This document shows positions 52,033 through 60,927 of a stretch of 64,000 nucleotides of DNA, one piece after another. Each line of letters opens with the position of its first letter. The stretch's first letter is position 1. Origin of the DNA: DASREM01 sp035652095 (GTDB lineage: Bacteria > Acidobacteriota > Terriglobia > Terriglobales > Acidobacteriaceae); the NCBI GenBank assembly GCA_035652095.1, contig DASREM010000056.1:417372-481371 (forward strand), written 5' to 3'. Under the pieces are notes generated by a model. That model saw only the letters and a list, made by a program, of their open reading frames with translations. It was not told where the DNA came from and did not search any database. Position numbers and translations under genes: made by a program.

Positions 52033-54000
52033 ATGTTTGGCCGCGATGAAAAAGTTTCCGCGATCCGCCTGACCGCGGTTCAATACATCATTCTCGGGAT
52101 GTTCCTGGTTCTGGCATACGGCTTGTGGCAACTCCAAGTCATGCAGAGCGAGAAATACTCGCTCCTGGCGGAACAGAACCGTATCCGCAACGTGCCAATC
52201 CTCGCCCCGCGGGGAAAGATTCTGGACCGCGAAGGGCGGATGATCGTAGATAACTATCCCTCTTTCTCGGCGTTGCTGCTGCGCGATTCGTCGCGTGACT
52301 TGAACGCCGATGCCGACCTGATCGCGCAGGGTTTGCACCTCGACCCGAATGACATTCGCGAGCGTGTCCGCCGCTACGCCGGATCACCGCAATATCAGCC
52401 CATCGACCTGAAAGACGACATCACGCCCGACGAACTGGCGTTCATTGAATCACACAAGAACGAATTGCCGGAACTCGACACCATCATGGCGCACCGGCGG
52501 TTGTATCCACGCAACGGATTTATGGCGCACCTGATCGGGTACGTGGGCGAGGTCAGCGAAGACATGCTGAACCAGCCGCGCTGGGAGCTGAACAATCCCG
52601 GCGACGTGGTGGGACAATCGGGCGTCGAACTGCAATACAACAGCATGCTGATGGGGATCAATGGGTCGCGGCAGGTGCTGGTCAACAGCCGCGGCAAGGA
52701 AGTGGGGCAACTGGCGGAGAAGCCGGCGATTCCCGGCAAGCAATTGAAGCTCACGGTTGATATTGACTTGCAGATTGCGGCCGAGCAGGCGTTGGAAGGC
52801 AAGAACGGCGCGGTGGTGGCGATGGATCCGCGGACGGGGGAGATCCTGGCCATGGTGAGCCGGCCGACCTTCGATCCCAATGATTTTGCGGTACACATCT
52901 CACGCAATGAGTGGAACCAGTTGGTGACGGATGAGAACCACCCGCTGCTGAACAAAGCCATCCAGGCACAGCTGGCCCCGGGCTCGGTATTCAAGATCAT
53001 CATGGCCACGGCCGGAATGCAGGAAGGCGTTGCGCAGGATTTGCACGTGAACTGCGGGGGCGGCGCCAGTTTCTACGGAAGATTCTTCAAATGCTGGGTG
53101 CTGGCTGAGCACCGGGTCCACGGGCCGGTCGATATCAGCAAGGCCATTTACCAATCCTGCGACGTCTTCTTCTATACCCTGGCCGAGAAGCTTGGGATCG
53201 GCCGCATCGCGAAGTACGCGACTATGTTCGGGCTGGGGCAGAAGACCGGCATCGATTTGCCCCAGGAAGTGACCGGGGTGATGCCATCGGAAGAATGGAA
53301 GATCAGGAACTTCAAGCAGAAGTGGTATGCGGGGGAAACCATTTCGGTGGGCATTGGGCAGGGAGCGGTGGCGACAACGCCGATTCAGTTGGCGCGAGCC
53401 ATCGGAGGCATTGCCAGCGGAGGCACGCTGCACCGACCCCACGTGGCGTTTCCGGACCAGTTTCCGGCGAACATCCGGCCGGTTTCGGACCGGGACGATG
53501 TGAAGATTCCGATTGACCCGAATAACTGGACGATCATCACGGACGCGATGGCGAACGTGGTCTCACCACTCGGCACCGCGAATAGTGCACACCTGGTGGG
53601 CATTGACTTCGCGGGAAAGACAGGCAGTGCGCAGACCATCAGCAACGCGCTCAAAGCGAAACTTGCAAACGGCAAGTCGAAATTCAAGGACAATGGCTGG
53701 TTCGTGGGAGTCGAGCCGCGGCGCAGTCCGGAGATTGTGGTAGCCGCGCTGCTCGAAGAAGGTGAGCATGGATATCTGGCGGCGCGCGTTGCTTCGCAGG
53801 TGATCAAAGCCTATGTAGACAAGCAGCGCCGGCAGCCAACCAAAGTTGCCCAGGGGAACGGTAAGGTCGAGATCGGTGCAGTGTGGAGCGAGGCTGATCC
53901 GAATGAAGAGGGGAACAGCGGGTTGCGCGGCGGGCATTATGTGCTGGATGTCTCCAAGAGCCGTGCGCCACTGGCGGTGGCTGCTCCGGGGGTTCAGTAG
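52033..54000 (+). CDS. mrdA: Penicillin-binding protein 2 (elongation transpeptidase)
   Basis: 655 residues. One N-terminal membrane helix (VQYIILGMFLVLAYGLWQL), then the dimerisation domain with LAPRGKILDREGRMIVDNYPSF. Transpeptidase domain: active Ser in SVFK (after LAPG), SCD as the SXN-type motif, and KTGSAQT as KTG. A typical PBP2 is about 630-680 residues. It crosslinks peptidoglycan during rod growth with RodA. It is separated from rodA by 76 bases that contain a hairpin repeat. The ATG has no clear ribosome site. Confidence 0.93.
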   Translation: MFGRDEKVSAIRLTAVQYIILGMFLVLAYGLWQLQVMQSEKYSLLAEQNRIRNVPILAPRGKILDREGRMIVDNYPSFSALLLRDSSRDLNADADLIAQGLHLDPNDIRERVRRYAGSPQYQPIDLKDDITPDELAFIESHKNELPELDTIMAHRRLYPRNGFMAHLIGYVGEVSEDMLNQPRWELNNPGDVVGQSGVELQYNSMLMGINGSRQVLVNSRGKEVGQLAEKPAIPGKQLKLTVDIDLQIAAEQALEGKNGAVVAMDPRTGEILAMVSRPTFDPNDFAVHISRNEWNQLVTDENHPLLNKAIQAQLAPGSVFKIIMATAGMQEGVAQDLHVNCGGGASFYGRFFKCWVLAEHRVHGPVDISKAIYQSCDVFFYTLAEKLGIGRIAKYATMFGLGQKTGIDLPQEVTGVMPSEEWKIRNFKQKWYAGETISVGIGQGAVATTPIQLARAIGGIASGGTLHRPHVAFPDQFPANIRPVSDRDDVKIPIDPNNWTIITDAMANVVSPLGTANSAHLVGIDFAGKTGSAQTISNALKAKLANGKSKFKDNGWFVGVEPRRSPEIVVAALLEEGEHGYLAARVASQVIKAYVDKQRRQPTKVAQGNGKVEIGAVWSEADPNEEGNSGLRGGHYVLDVSKSRAPLAVAAPGVQ

Positions 54001-54010
54001 TACAGAGTTG

Positions 54011-54062
54011 CGAGTACCGAGTACCGAGAAGACATTCGAAACTACTCGGTACTAGGTACTCG
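54011..54062. repeat. 18-bp inverted repeat between mrdA and rodA
   Basis: CGAGTACCGAGTACCGAG (54011-54028) and CTCGGTACTAGGTACTCG (54045-54062) pair with one mismatch over 18 bases, with a loop of 16. The arms themselves are built from the tandem unit GAGTACC. It looks like a REP-type element and could attenuate or stabilise the transcript between the two genes. Confidence 0.7.
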
Positions 54063-54076
54063 GTAATAACAAAACA

Positions 54077-55162
54077 ATGTCTCGATACATTTCATACCGC
54101 GACTTTGACTGGGTGCTGCTGATCTTTGTTTTGATGATTTGCGGAATCGGGATCGTGCAGATTCACAGCGCGACTGAGCACACCAAGTTTGCCGGGGCCC
54201 ACATCAAGCAGGTGTACTGGGTTCTGGGCGGGGTGGGCGCGATGTTCCTGATCAGCCTGATCAACTACCAGGCGTTGCTCGACAAGGTGCACTGGATGTA
54301 TATCGCGTCGGTGGCCTCGCTGATCTCGGTCATGATCTTCGGGCAGAAGTATCTTGGCGCCCGGCGCTGGATCAAGCTGCCCGGCGGCACCCACTTCCAA
54401 CCTTCAGAATGGGTGAAGCTGATCCTGATCCTGGCCGTAGCCAAGTATTTCGCCGACCTGCATCAGCGCGAGCTTTCCTGGTCCGATTTCTTTAAGGCGG
54501 GAGCGATCGTCGGAATCCCTATGCTGATGGTGCTGCGCCAACCCGACCTGGGGACCGCCTTGACGTACCTTCCGATCGCTATCATGGGACTTTTCCTCGG
54601 CGGCTTGCGCTGGAAGCAGGCGATGGCGGTGTTACTGGTAGGCGGCATGATGCTGCCCCTGGCCTGGCACGTTCTGAAGCCGTATCAACGCGACCGCCTG
54701 ATCAGCTTCATGCAACCCGAGGCCGACAAGCAGGGCTCCGGGTATCAACTGATTCAATCCAAAATTGCGGTGGGCTCGGGTGGAATCTGGGGGAGCGACA
54801 GCAGCACCCAGACGCACCTGGCGTTCTTACCGGTGCCCCAGACCGATTTCATCTTTGCGGCCTTATCCGAGGAACATGGTTTCGTGGGTGCGTTAGGTGT
54901 TTTACTGCTATACTTTATCGTGCTGATGCGTCTGACGCAGAACGCGCAAACGGCGCCCGACCGCGCCGGCACGTTCGTGGTGATGGGTGTGGTGGCTGTA
55001 CTCAGCTTTCATATCCTGGTCAACGTAGGCATGGTCGTCGGCTTTATGCCGGTAACAGGAATTCCCCTGCCATTAATGAGTTACGGCGGGTCTTCGGTCC
55101 TGTTCATGTTTCTGGCTCTAGGGATTGTGATGAATGTTCGCATGCGCCGCTTCGTGAATTGA
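54077..55162 (+). CDS. rodA: Rod-shape peptidoglycan polymerase RodA
   Basis: 361 residues, about ten membrane helices, SEDS-family glycosyltransferase. Characteristic phrases: GARRWIKLPGG...FQPSEWVKL, RQPDLGTAL, SEEHGFVGALGVLLLY and GMVVGFMPVTGIPLPLMSYGGSS. The acidic residue in RQPDLG is the presumed catalytic Asp. It acts together with PBP2 encoded just upstream. A Lys/Ala-rich in-frame stretch continues after the TGA to about 55246 but has no start codon and is not part of the gene. Confidence 0.94.
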   Translation: MSRYISYRDFDWVLLIFVLMICGIGIVQIHSATEHTKFAGAHIKQVYWVLGGVGAMFLISLINYQALLDKVHWMYIASVASLISVMIFGQKYLGARRWIKLPGGTHFQPSEWVKLILILAVAKYFADLHQRELSWSDFFKAGAIVGIPMLMVLRQPDLGTALTYLPIAIMGLFLGGLRWKQAMAVLLVGGMMLPLAWHVLKPYQRDRLISFMQPEADKQGSGYQLIQSKIAVGSGGIWGSDSSTQTHLAFLPVPQTDFIFAALSEEHGFVGALGVLLLYFIVLMRLTQNAQTAPDRAGTFVVMGVVAVLSFHILVNVGMVVGFMPVTGIPLPLMSYGGSSVLFMFLALGIVMNVRMRRFVN

Positions 55163-55559
55163 AACAAGGACAGGAAGAAGAAGGCGGGGAAGGCAGCCGC
55201 ACTTGCCATCGCGGCTAAACCCAAGATTACGATCGCCCTCGCGTAAAGAGGGCACTCACCGGCCAAAGGCAGTTGGAGGCCGGGCAGGATTGAAGACAAG
55301 GCGCTGCCAGACGGGTAACGGCCCCCCAAGTTTCTTCCGACGAAGAGGCTTCAGAGAGCGGTCACAAATCTGGTAGCAGCGCGATTGCGATAGTGCAAAC
55401 GATTCCCATGCTGGTACCGCGGACTCTGCCCCGGATTAATCTCCGAGGCCCCAGCCGTCCCTTGTTCAGGGCCGGCGATCGCAAGGCTCGATCCTCCCCG
55501 TCCCTCATCGCCGACCGTCCGGTGATCTCCGCCGCTTAGCGGCCGAGACCGGAGTCCAA
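55163..55559. other. Long leader region of the RNase E/G gene
   Basis: 397 bases with no supported protein gene. The last 40 bases fold into a hairpin that partly covers the ribosome site of rne. The rest may hold the promoter and other regulatory RNA structure. Confidence 0.5.
55519..55554 (+). promoter_or_regulatory. Hairpin overlapping the ribosome site of the RNase E/G gene
   Basis: Interrupted stem: CCGG/CCGG, TCTC/GAGA, GCCGC/GCGGC around a TTA loop (55519-55552). The GGAG ribosome site is at 55551-55554, so its first two bases are in the stem. Confidence 0.4.
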
Positions 55560-58193
55560 ATGAACAGAGAGTTGTACGTTTCGTCTACCCCGCATGAAAC
55601 CAAGGTGGGGGTGACGGAAGATGATCAGCTTGCCGAAATTTACTTGGAACGCGAAAACGAATACACGTTAGCCGGTTCCATTTACAAGGGTCGAGTGACC
55701 CGGGTCCTGCCAGGAATGCAATCCGCATTCGTGGATATCGGACTGGAACGAGATGCCTTCCTCTACGTTTCCGACTTCATGGAGGTGGAAGAGGAAGAAG
55801 AAGTAGAAGAAGTTCCGATTGGCCGCGTAGCAGCTGTCGAACCCACACGGGTCCAACCCCACCCCCAGCCCCAGGCGAGTGCTCCCCAGACGTTGGTCAT
55901 TGAAGGTCCGGATTTCCCTGAGGAAACTGGAGAGGCGGAGGCAAGCTCGGCGCCAGCGCGTCCGCGCGAAAGTCGCGAACTGAGCAACGGAGAGCAGGAA
56001 GACCGGGGGAACTGGCGCAACCGTCGTCGCCGTCGTGGACGCCGGGGCGAGCGCTTTCCGGAGTCGAAGTTCGCGCGCCCAGTCGAGCATCCCCGCGAGC
56101 CTCGGAGCGAGCACGCGGAGTATGGACCGCCTCCCGGATATCAGCCCATCATCCTGCCCGGAGAATCGATTTCGAAGTACCAGCGCAGGGCGCAACCGAC
56201 GCCCGCGCCCATGGAAAGCGCGCCTGCCACCACCGAGAGCGCCGCGCCGGACTATGCCGCAATTGCCGCCAGCTTTCCCGATGACGAACCCTTGTTTGCG
56301 GAAATGAAAAGTGCGCAAGCGCCTGTGCCCGTTGAACGGCAGGAGCAAGTCGAAGAGCAGACCGCATCGGAGCGCGAACGCGACCAGGAAGACGAGAAAC
56401 TCGAGGCTGCCGACCTGGCCCCGGTGATGGAGTCGGAGAGCGTATCGCACGAGGAAGAGGCTCCTCAGCCGGCCCCAGAAGAGCCCGTCAGTTCTGAAGC
56501 GGCGATGTTCGCTTCGGCGCCCAGGACCATGGAAGAGGAGGTCATCGAAGAGGAGGAAGCCGACCTCGCGCACTACGTCGAAGATCTCGAGGAGGACGCC
56601 ACCTTCGAAGAGATGGAAGAAGAGACGAGGGCCGCCGAAGACTATCACGGAGAAAATGGCGGGCAGATCGCCGCATCCGCGGAAAGCTCGCACGAAGAAA
56701 CCATGGAAGTTTCCGGCGAGATTGGCAGCGAGGTTTCGGTCGAGGAAGGTTCGTCCGAGGAAGAAGAGGATGAGGAAGAAGCGGAACTCGAAGAAGCGCA
56801 GGCCGAGGCAGAAGCGCTGCTCGATGCCGAAGCGCGCGGGAACGGAACCGTGGATGCGCGAGTTGAGGTAAGGGCGCCAGCGGGAACGGCGGGGTATACG
56901 CAACGAGCGCCGCGACCTGGCTTCGATCGTCGTGGAGGACGGGGACGCCGCGGTGGCAAGCGCTTCCAGCGCCGCCGCGAACCGCAGAATATTCCCCAGA
57001 TCACCGATCTTCTCAAAGAAGGCCAGGAGATCCTGGTGCAGATCGCGAAAGAACCAATCGGCAAGAAGGGCGCCCGCATCACCAGCCACATCGCGCTGCC
57101 CGGGCGATTCCTGGTTTATATGCCGACGGTGAATCACACCGGCGTGTCGCGCAAGATCGCATCGGAAGAAGAGCGCATGCGACTGAAGCGCATCATCCAG
57201 AGCGAGCGCGAAAACGGGCATGGCGGCTTCATCGTTCGCACCGCCGCGCAGGGAGCGAACGAAGAAGAACTGCGCGCCGATATCCGGTTCCTGAAAGGCC
57301 TGTGGACCGAAATCAAGAGCCGCGCCGAAAGCAGCAAGGGCCCGACCTTGATCTATCACGATCTGAACGTGGTCGAGCGCGTGCTGCGCGATCAGGTGAC
57401 GTCGGATTTCTCGGCCATCTGGGTCGACAACGAGCAGGAATACGAGCGCATTCTGCGCTTCGCCAACCGCTTCCAGCCGGCGCTGGTGAAGCGAGTCAAG
57501 CTGTACACCAAAGAGACTCCGCTATTCGAGCAGTTCGGACTGCGCGAGGAGATCGACAAGGCGCTGAAATCGAAGGTGTGGTTGAAGAGTGGCGGCTACA
57601 TCGTCATCAACCAGACCGAGGCGCTGGTGGCGATTGACGTGAACACAGGCAAATATGTCGGTAAGACGGCGCGCCTGGAAGACACGATCGTGAAGACGAA
57701 CGTGGACGCGATCAAAGAGATCGTGCGGCAGATTCGCCTGCGCGATCTCGGCGGCATCATCGTCATCGATTTCATCGACATGGACGAGCGGCGCAACCGG
57801 CAGAAAGTCATGCAGGCGCTGGAAGAGGCTCTGCGCATGGACCGCGCGCCCTCGAAGGTGCTTCAGTTTAATGACTTCGGCCTGGTGGCGATTACGCGCA
57901 AGCGCGTGAAGCAATCGCTCGAACGCACCATCGGATCGCCGTGTCCATATTGCCAGTCCACGGGGTTCGTGAAATCGGTGACCACCGTCTGCAACGAGAT
58001 CTATCTCGAAATGCGGAAGATCGCGAAACACCTGGAGCATGCCGATGTGTTGCTGCGAGTCAACCCGGAGGTCGCGAAGACCCTGAAGAGCAACAATGGA
58101 CGCGCCCTGAACGAGATGGAAGAGTTGACCAAGAAGACCATCATCGTGAAGAGCGACCCGGCGCTGCACCAGGAGCAATTCGACATCAACTAA
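55560..58193 (+). CDS. Ribonuclease E/G with a very long insert in the S1 domain
   Basis: 877 residues. RNase E/G cuts single-stranded RNA in rRNA processing and mRNA decay. The S1 domain starts normally (IYKGRVTRVLPGMQSAFVDIGL, about residues 40-75) and continues only at about residue 480 (ITDLLKEGQEILVQIAKEPIGKKGARIT). The 400 residues between are acidic and low-complexity, with Arg-rich patches (RRRRGRRG, RRGGRGRRGGKRFQRRR) flanking Glu-rich runs. The catalytic Asp residues are in LVAIDVNTG and IVIDFIDM, and the zinc-link is CPYCQSTG. No C-terminal scaffold tail is present, so the insert may replace it. GGAG lies five bases before the ATG, inside a hairpin. Confidence 0.92.
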   Translation: MNRELYVSSTPHETKVGVTEDDQLAEIYLERENEYTLAGSIYKGRVTRVLPGMQSAFVDIGLERDAFLYVSDFMEVEEEEEVEEVPIGRVAAVEPTRVQPHPQPQASAPQTLVIEGPDFPEETGEAEASSAPARPRESRELSNGEQEDRGNWRNRRRRRGRRGERFPESKFARPVEHPREPRSEHAEYGPPPGYQPIILPGESISKYQRRAQPTPAPMESAPATTESAAPDYAAIAASFPDDEPLFAEMKSAQAPVPVERQEQVEEQTASERERDQEDEKLEAADLAPVMESESVSHEEEAPQPAPEEPVSSEAAMFASAPRTMEEEVIEEEEADLAHYVEDLEEDATFEEMEEETRAAEDYHGENGGQIAASAESSHEETMEVSGEIGSEVSVEEGSSEEEEDEEEAELEEAQAEAEALLDAEARGNGTVDARVEVRAPAGTAGYTQRAPRPGFDRRGGRGRRGGKRFQRRREPQNIPQITDLLKEGQEILVQIAKEPIGKKGARITSHIALPGRFLVYMPTVNHTGVSRKIASEEERMRLKRIIQSERENGHGGFIVRTAAQGANEEELRADIRFLKGLWTEIKSRAESSKGPTLIYHDLNVVERVLRDQVTSDFSAIWVDNEQEYERILRFANRFQPALVKRVKLYTKETPLFEQFGLREEIDKALKSKVWLKSGGYIVINQTEALVAIDVNTGKYVGKTARLEDTIVKTNVDAIKEIVRQIRLRDLGGIIVIDFIDMDERRNRQKVMQALEEALRMDRAPSKVLQFNDFGLVAITRKRVKQSLERTIGSPCPYCQSTGFVKSVTTVCNEIYLEMRKIAKHLEHADVLLRVNPEVAKTLKSNNGRALNEMEELTKKTIIVKSDPALHQEQFDIN

Positions 58194-58214
58194 GTTGTTG
58201 AATGAATAAAGTCA

Positions 58215-58255
58215 GTGGCCCACTCAAGCCCGATTTTGGCTTGAGTGGGGCAGTT
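58215..58255. repeat. Hairpin repeat copy 1 (CCCACTCAAGCC type)
   Basis: CCCACTCAAGCC (58219-58230) and GGCTTGAGTGGG (58238-58249) form a perfect 12-bp stem. It lies between the convergent rne and M61 genes and could end transcription in both directions. All but one of 41 bases are identical to the copy at 60344-60384. Confidence 0.75.
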
Positions 58256-58311
58256 GCGCCGCTCGTGGTAAGGCTTGCCCTCGATCGGAGTATCTTGAAT
58301 TCGCATGCTGG

Positions 58312-60279
58312 TCACGGCACTTGTGCGATCGTCGACTTAAGAATATCTCCCATTAAGTCCTGAGCCGTATTTCGCTCCAAATGTGGATACCTCGCTCCCC
58401 GATGATCGTCGAGGTTCCGCAGGGATGTCTGCGACCCGTTTTGCACTACGAGACTTAAGGGTGTCATCGAAGTGCTATCAGCGATGATTGCATCCCGCAA
58501 GGCTTGCGGGGACCAGGGGTGCTGATTTACTTTCAGCACCTTCATGTCCGGCCCCAGTCCGGCATTCCACGCTGCCGAGTCGCGCACAACATCGATGATC
58601 GTGCCATCCTCTCGCAGGAGTAATCCCAGGGAAAACCGCTCTTCGACCGTGTGGTGAATCTCGTCTCTCGCTGCCTGAACCGAGCCAGGCGTGCTTTTAT
58701 ACGCGAGGTCCCAACCGCTGGCAAACAGACCGTCGAGCGGGGCGGGCTCCAGACCGGTGGCGTTTAACCTCTTCTCGAAAAATGCTTTCCAGTCATAAGG
58801 AGCGATGCTGTTCACGACCTGCACGAGATCGTCGAAGGTGTAGGGCCTGATGTAAGGAGTGTCCTTCGGAAAGCCAAAGAAGGCGCGGCAAAAATCGTCG
58901 AGCGATCGCCTTCCTTGGGTCGTGCGCCGGATGATCGTATCCGCTTCCAGCCAGACCAAAAGCGACTCATCGTAGTAATCGGCTCCGCGGCGCAAGGACT
59001 GCCATTGGTCGGCGGCCTCGATCATCATGTTGGTCGACACGGCGGTGTCTTGCAGAGATCGCCATTCACGTCCCGAGCGGTGAGCCGTTTGTGCTGCCAG
59101 CAAGGCGACATAGTCGCGTGCTTCCTGCCAGGTGAGGATCCCCGATCGAGCCGCCAAGACCCAATTCAAATATCGTGTGAGCCCTTCATAAACCCACAAC
59201 AGTTCGGTGGTCTGTGGTTCCTGGAAGTTCGGCTTGACGATGCCGGCCGGAATCCTGTACTTGCCGTTCCAGGAATGGACATACTCGTGTGGCAACAAAT
59301 AGCCGTACGCGAGACGATTTGCCTCGTTCGAAAAAGAAAGAAGGCTCATGCGAAGATCGCTGGATTCGCGATGTTCGAGGCCATCGTTGCCGACTTCATC
59401 GCTGAGCGCGATCAGGAAGTGGTACTGCTGATAAGGATATCCGCCGAAGAGCACGCCGGTCTCCGCTATTACCCGGCGAAGCCGACGTTGCCATTCCATG
59501 GGAAGGTCCGCGGCCTCGGGTGTTTCTGAAGCAATATCAACGAAGACCGGAGGCGCGGAAGGCAGCCGCAGCTCCACACTCTTGAGATGCCTTCCGGAAA
59601 GAACCGGCGAGTCAAATAATGTGGTGAGCGACATTTGCGGGAATTCGATCACATCATCCACGGTTCGGATAGGCGCGACTGCACAAGCCTCTCTCCACCC
59701 TGCAGGAACTTTAAGGCGGGCTGCTATGACTGTCTCATCTGCCGCCGCTCCCTGTGGGTAAAGCACGAGCGTGTACCAGTCGAGAACGAACAGTTGCGCC
59801 GTCGCAGCATTGAGGTCGGAGCGATCGGCAGGGGCGATCACGTCCATCGCGACATTCAGAACCTTCACGTTGCCTGGAACCGAGACATGGAAGGAAAACT
59901 TGTCGACAAGGTCGCGTTTCCACTCAAGGGGCCGACCATTGCCGCTCATCTTGAGGCGAACCATATTGTTGAGCAATGCGGCCGGGAATTCGTAGGTTGG
60001 AATTCCCCATCGTGGATATACCAACGTGAGAGGACCGGGATGGACAGGGATAGCAAGTTCGGAATGAAAGAGCTTGCGCGCGCTGTCGCTGGCATCAACA
60101 TAAAGCGAAATCGGGTGCTGCGCAGAGGCGAACAGCCATGAGGGCAAGACAAGCCCAATCACGGTCAGGAAGATTACCGACAAGCCTGGAGGCATTGTCT
60201 TCTGTCGGCACCTTCTCCCAGGAACATTCGGATTGGGAGTGGAATCGAAAGCGCTTGGGGATTCTTTCGCCATAAGCAT
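58312..60279 (-). CDS. M61-family (glycyl aminopeptidase-like) metallopeptidase with PDZ domain
   Basis: Up to 655 residues. Start uncertain: ATG 60279 gives a polar 30-residue leader; ATG 60195 would start at a cleaner signal peptide (LSVIFLTVIGLVLPSWLFASA). Zinc site HEYVHSW (HEXXH) followed by the third ligand Glu in LLWVYEGLT; GLEHRESS upstream is a family hallmark. The C-terminal 120 residues form a PDZ domain (FSLGLLLREDGTIIDVV, SAAWNAGLGPDMKVLKVN). It likely degrades peptides in the periplasm. It is flanked on both sides by near-identical 41-base hairpin repeats. Confidence 0.85.
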   Translation of the reverse strand: MLMAKESPSAFDSTPNPNVPGRRCRQKTMPPGLSVIFLTVIGLVLPSWLFASAQHPISLYVDASDSARKLFHSELAIPVHPGPLTLVYPRWGIPTYEFPAALLNNMVRLKMSGNGRPLEWKRDLVDKFSFHVSVPGNVKVLNVAMDVIAPADRSDLNAATAQLFVLDWYTLVLYPQGAAADETVIAARLKVPAGWREACAVAPIRTVDDVIEFPQMSLTTLFDSPVLSGRHLKSVELRLPSAPPVFVDIASETPEAADLPMEWQRRLRRVIAETGVLFGGYPYQQYHFLIALSDEVGNDGLEHRESSDLRMSLLSFSNEANRLAYGYLLPHEYVHSWNGKYRIPAGIVKPNFQEPQTTELLWVYEGLTRYLNWVLAARSGILTWQEARDYVALLAAQTAHRSGREWRSLQDTAVSTNMMIEAADQWQSLRRGADYYDESLLVWLEADTIIRRTTQGRRSLDDFCRAFFGFPKDTPYIRPYTFDDLVQVVNSIAPYDWKAFFEKRLNATGLEPAPLDGLFASGWDLAYKSTPGSVQAARDEIHHTVEERFSLGLLLREDGTIIDVVRDSAAWNAGLGPDMKVLKVNQHPWSPQALRDAIIADSTSMTPLSLVVQNGSQTSLRNLDDHRGARYPHLERNTAQDLMGDILKSTIAQVP

Positions 60280-60343
60280 TTTTTATGAAAGACTACGCCG
60301 GACGCGCAATAATTTGTGAGGTACGGAAAGGAAAGAAGCGCCG

Positions 60344-60384
60344 GTGGCCCACTCAAGCCCGGTTTTGGCTTGAGTGGGGCAGTT
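60344..60384. repeat. Hairpin repeat copy 2 (CCCACTCAAGCC type)
   Basis: The same 12-bp stem as at 58215-58255, in the same orientation, with one base different in 41 (G for A in the loop). Its position about 65 bases upstream of the M61 start places the gene between two copies. Confidence 0.75.
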
Positions 60385-60569
60385 CGATCACTGGACAGAG
60401 TTTCCCCGCCGCTCGCTCCCGTTTTCGCGCCGTCCATTCCGACTCGATCTCTACGCGCCCCTCGCAGCCGCTTGCATAGTGGCAAAAGCTACTCCACTCC
60501 CACCTGAAGCCAGAAATTGCGTCGCACCCGCTCCAAGGCGGACTCAAAGATTCGACAACGCTCGGAACT

Positions 60570-60588
60570 GGTAAACAACCGTTGGCGA
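60570..60588 (+). repeat. 19-base direct repeat, left copy
   Basis: GGTAAACAACCGTTGGCGA, identical to 62028-62046. The flanks on both sides differ between the copies. Confidence 0.6.
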
Positions 60589-60833
60589 TGGTAGCAGGAG
60601 AAGGCGACGAAATGACTCTGTCCGCTGTGGTGGAAACGGGTTAGGCCCCATGGCATGAGGACAATCTAGTTTGTTGGTTGGAGCATGTCCGTGACGTGTG
60701 AACATCCCCAGTCAAGGCAAAACCGGGCTTTGGGCCATCGGTCTGACCCACGTGCAAAGAGTGATTCAGCAACACTCGCCGCAAGGTTTCAATTCACGCT
60801 GGGATTGGGGCAGACCCGCCGCGCAAGGAGAAT

Positions 60834-60860
60834 GGAAAAAGCGGTGCTCCTGCACCGCTT
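60834..60860 (-). terminator. Intrinsic terminator of the DUF4397-like gene
   Basis: On the minus strand AAGCGGTGC pairs with GCACCGCTT around AGGA and is followed by TTTTT (stem arms 60839-60847 and 60852-60860). It lies about 70 bases after the gene's stop. It is the clearest Rho-independent terminator in the window. Confidence 0.8.
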
Positions 60861-60927
60861 CAGGGTGAGTAACTAGATAGACGGAAGCTGCCTCCCTTGA
60901 CCCCCGGGGGCAACTCTTGCCGTGTTA

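Larger units (their letters stand above)
60280..60927. other. Intergenic region with repeats
   Basis: 648 bases without a supportable gene. It contains hairpin copy 2 (60344-60384), one copy of a 19-base direct repeat (60570-60588) and a terminator facing left (60834-60860). Short frames here have no motif. Confidence 0.55.

Noticed and set aside
55163..55246. In-frame extension after the rodA stop (Lys/Ala-rich)
   Set aside because: It has no start codon and RodA already ends at the usual position; stop-codon read-through is not supported.
55668..57359. Minus-strand frame of 563 codons
   Set aside because: It lies opposite the Glu-rich insert of RNase E/G; the Phe/Leu-rich translation results from reading GAA/GAG codons backwards.
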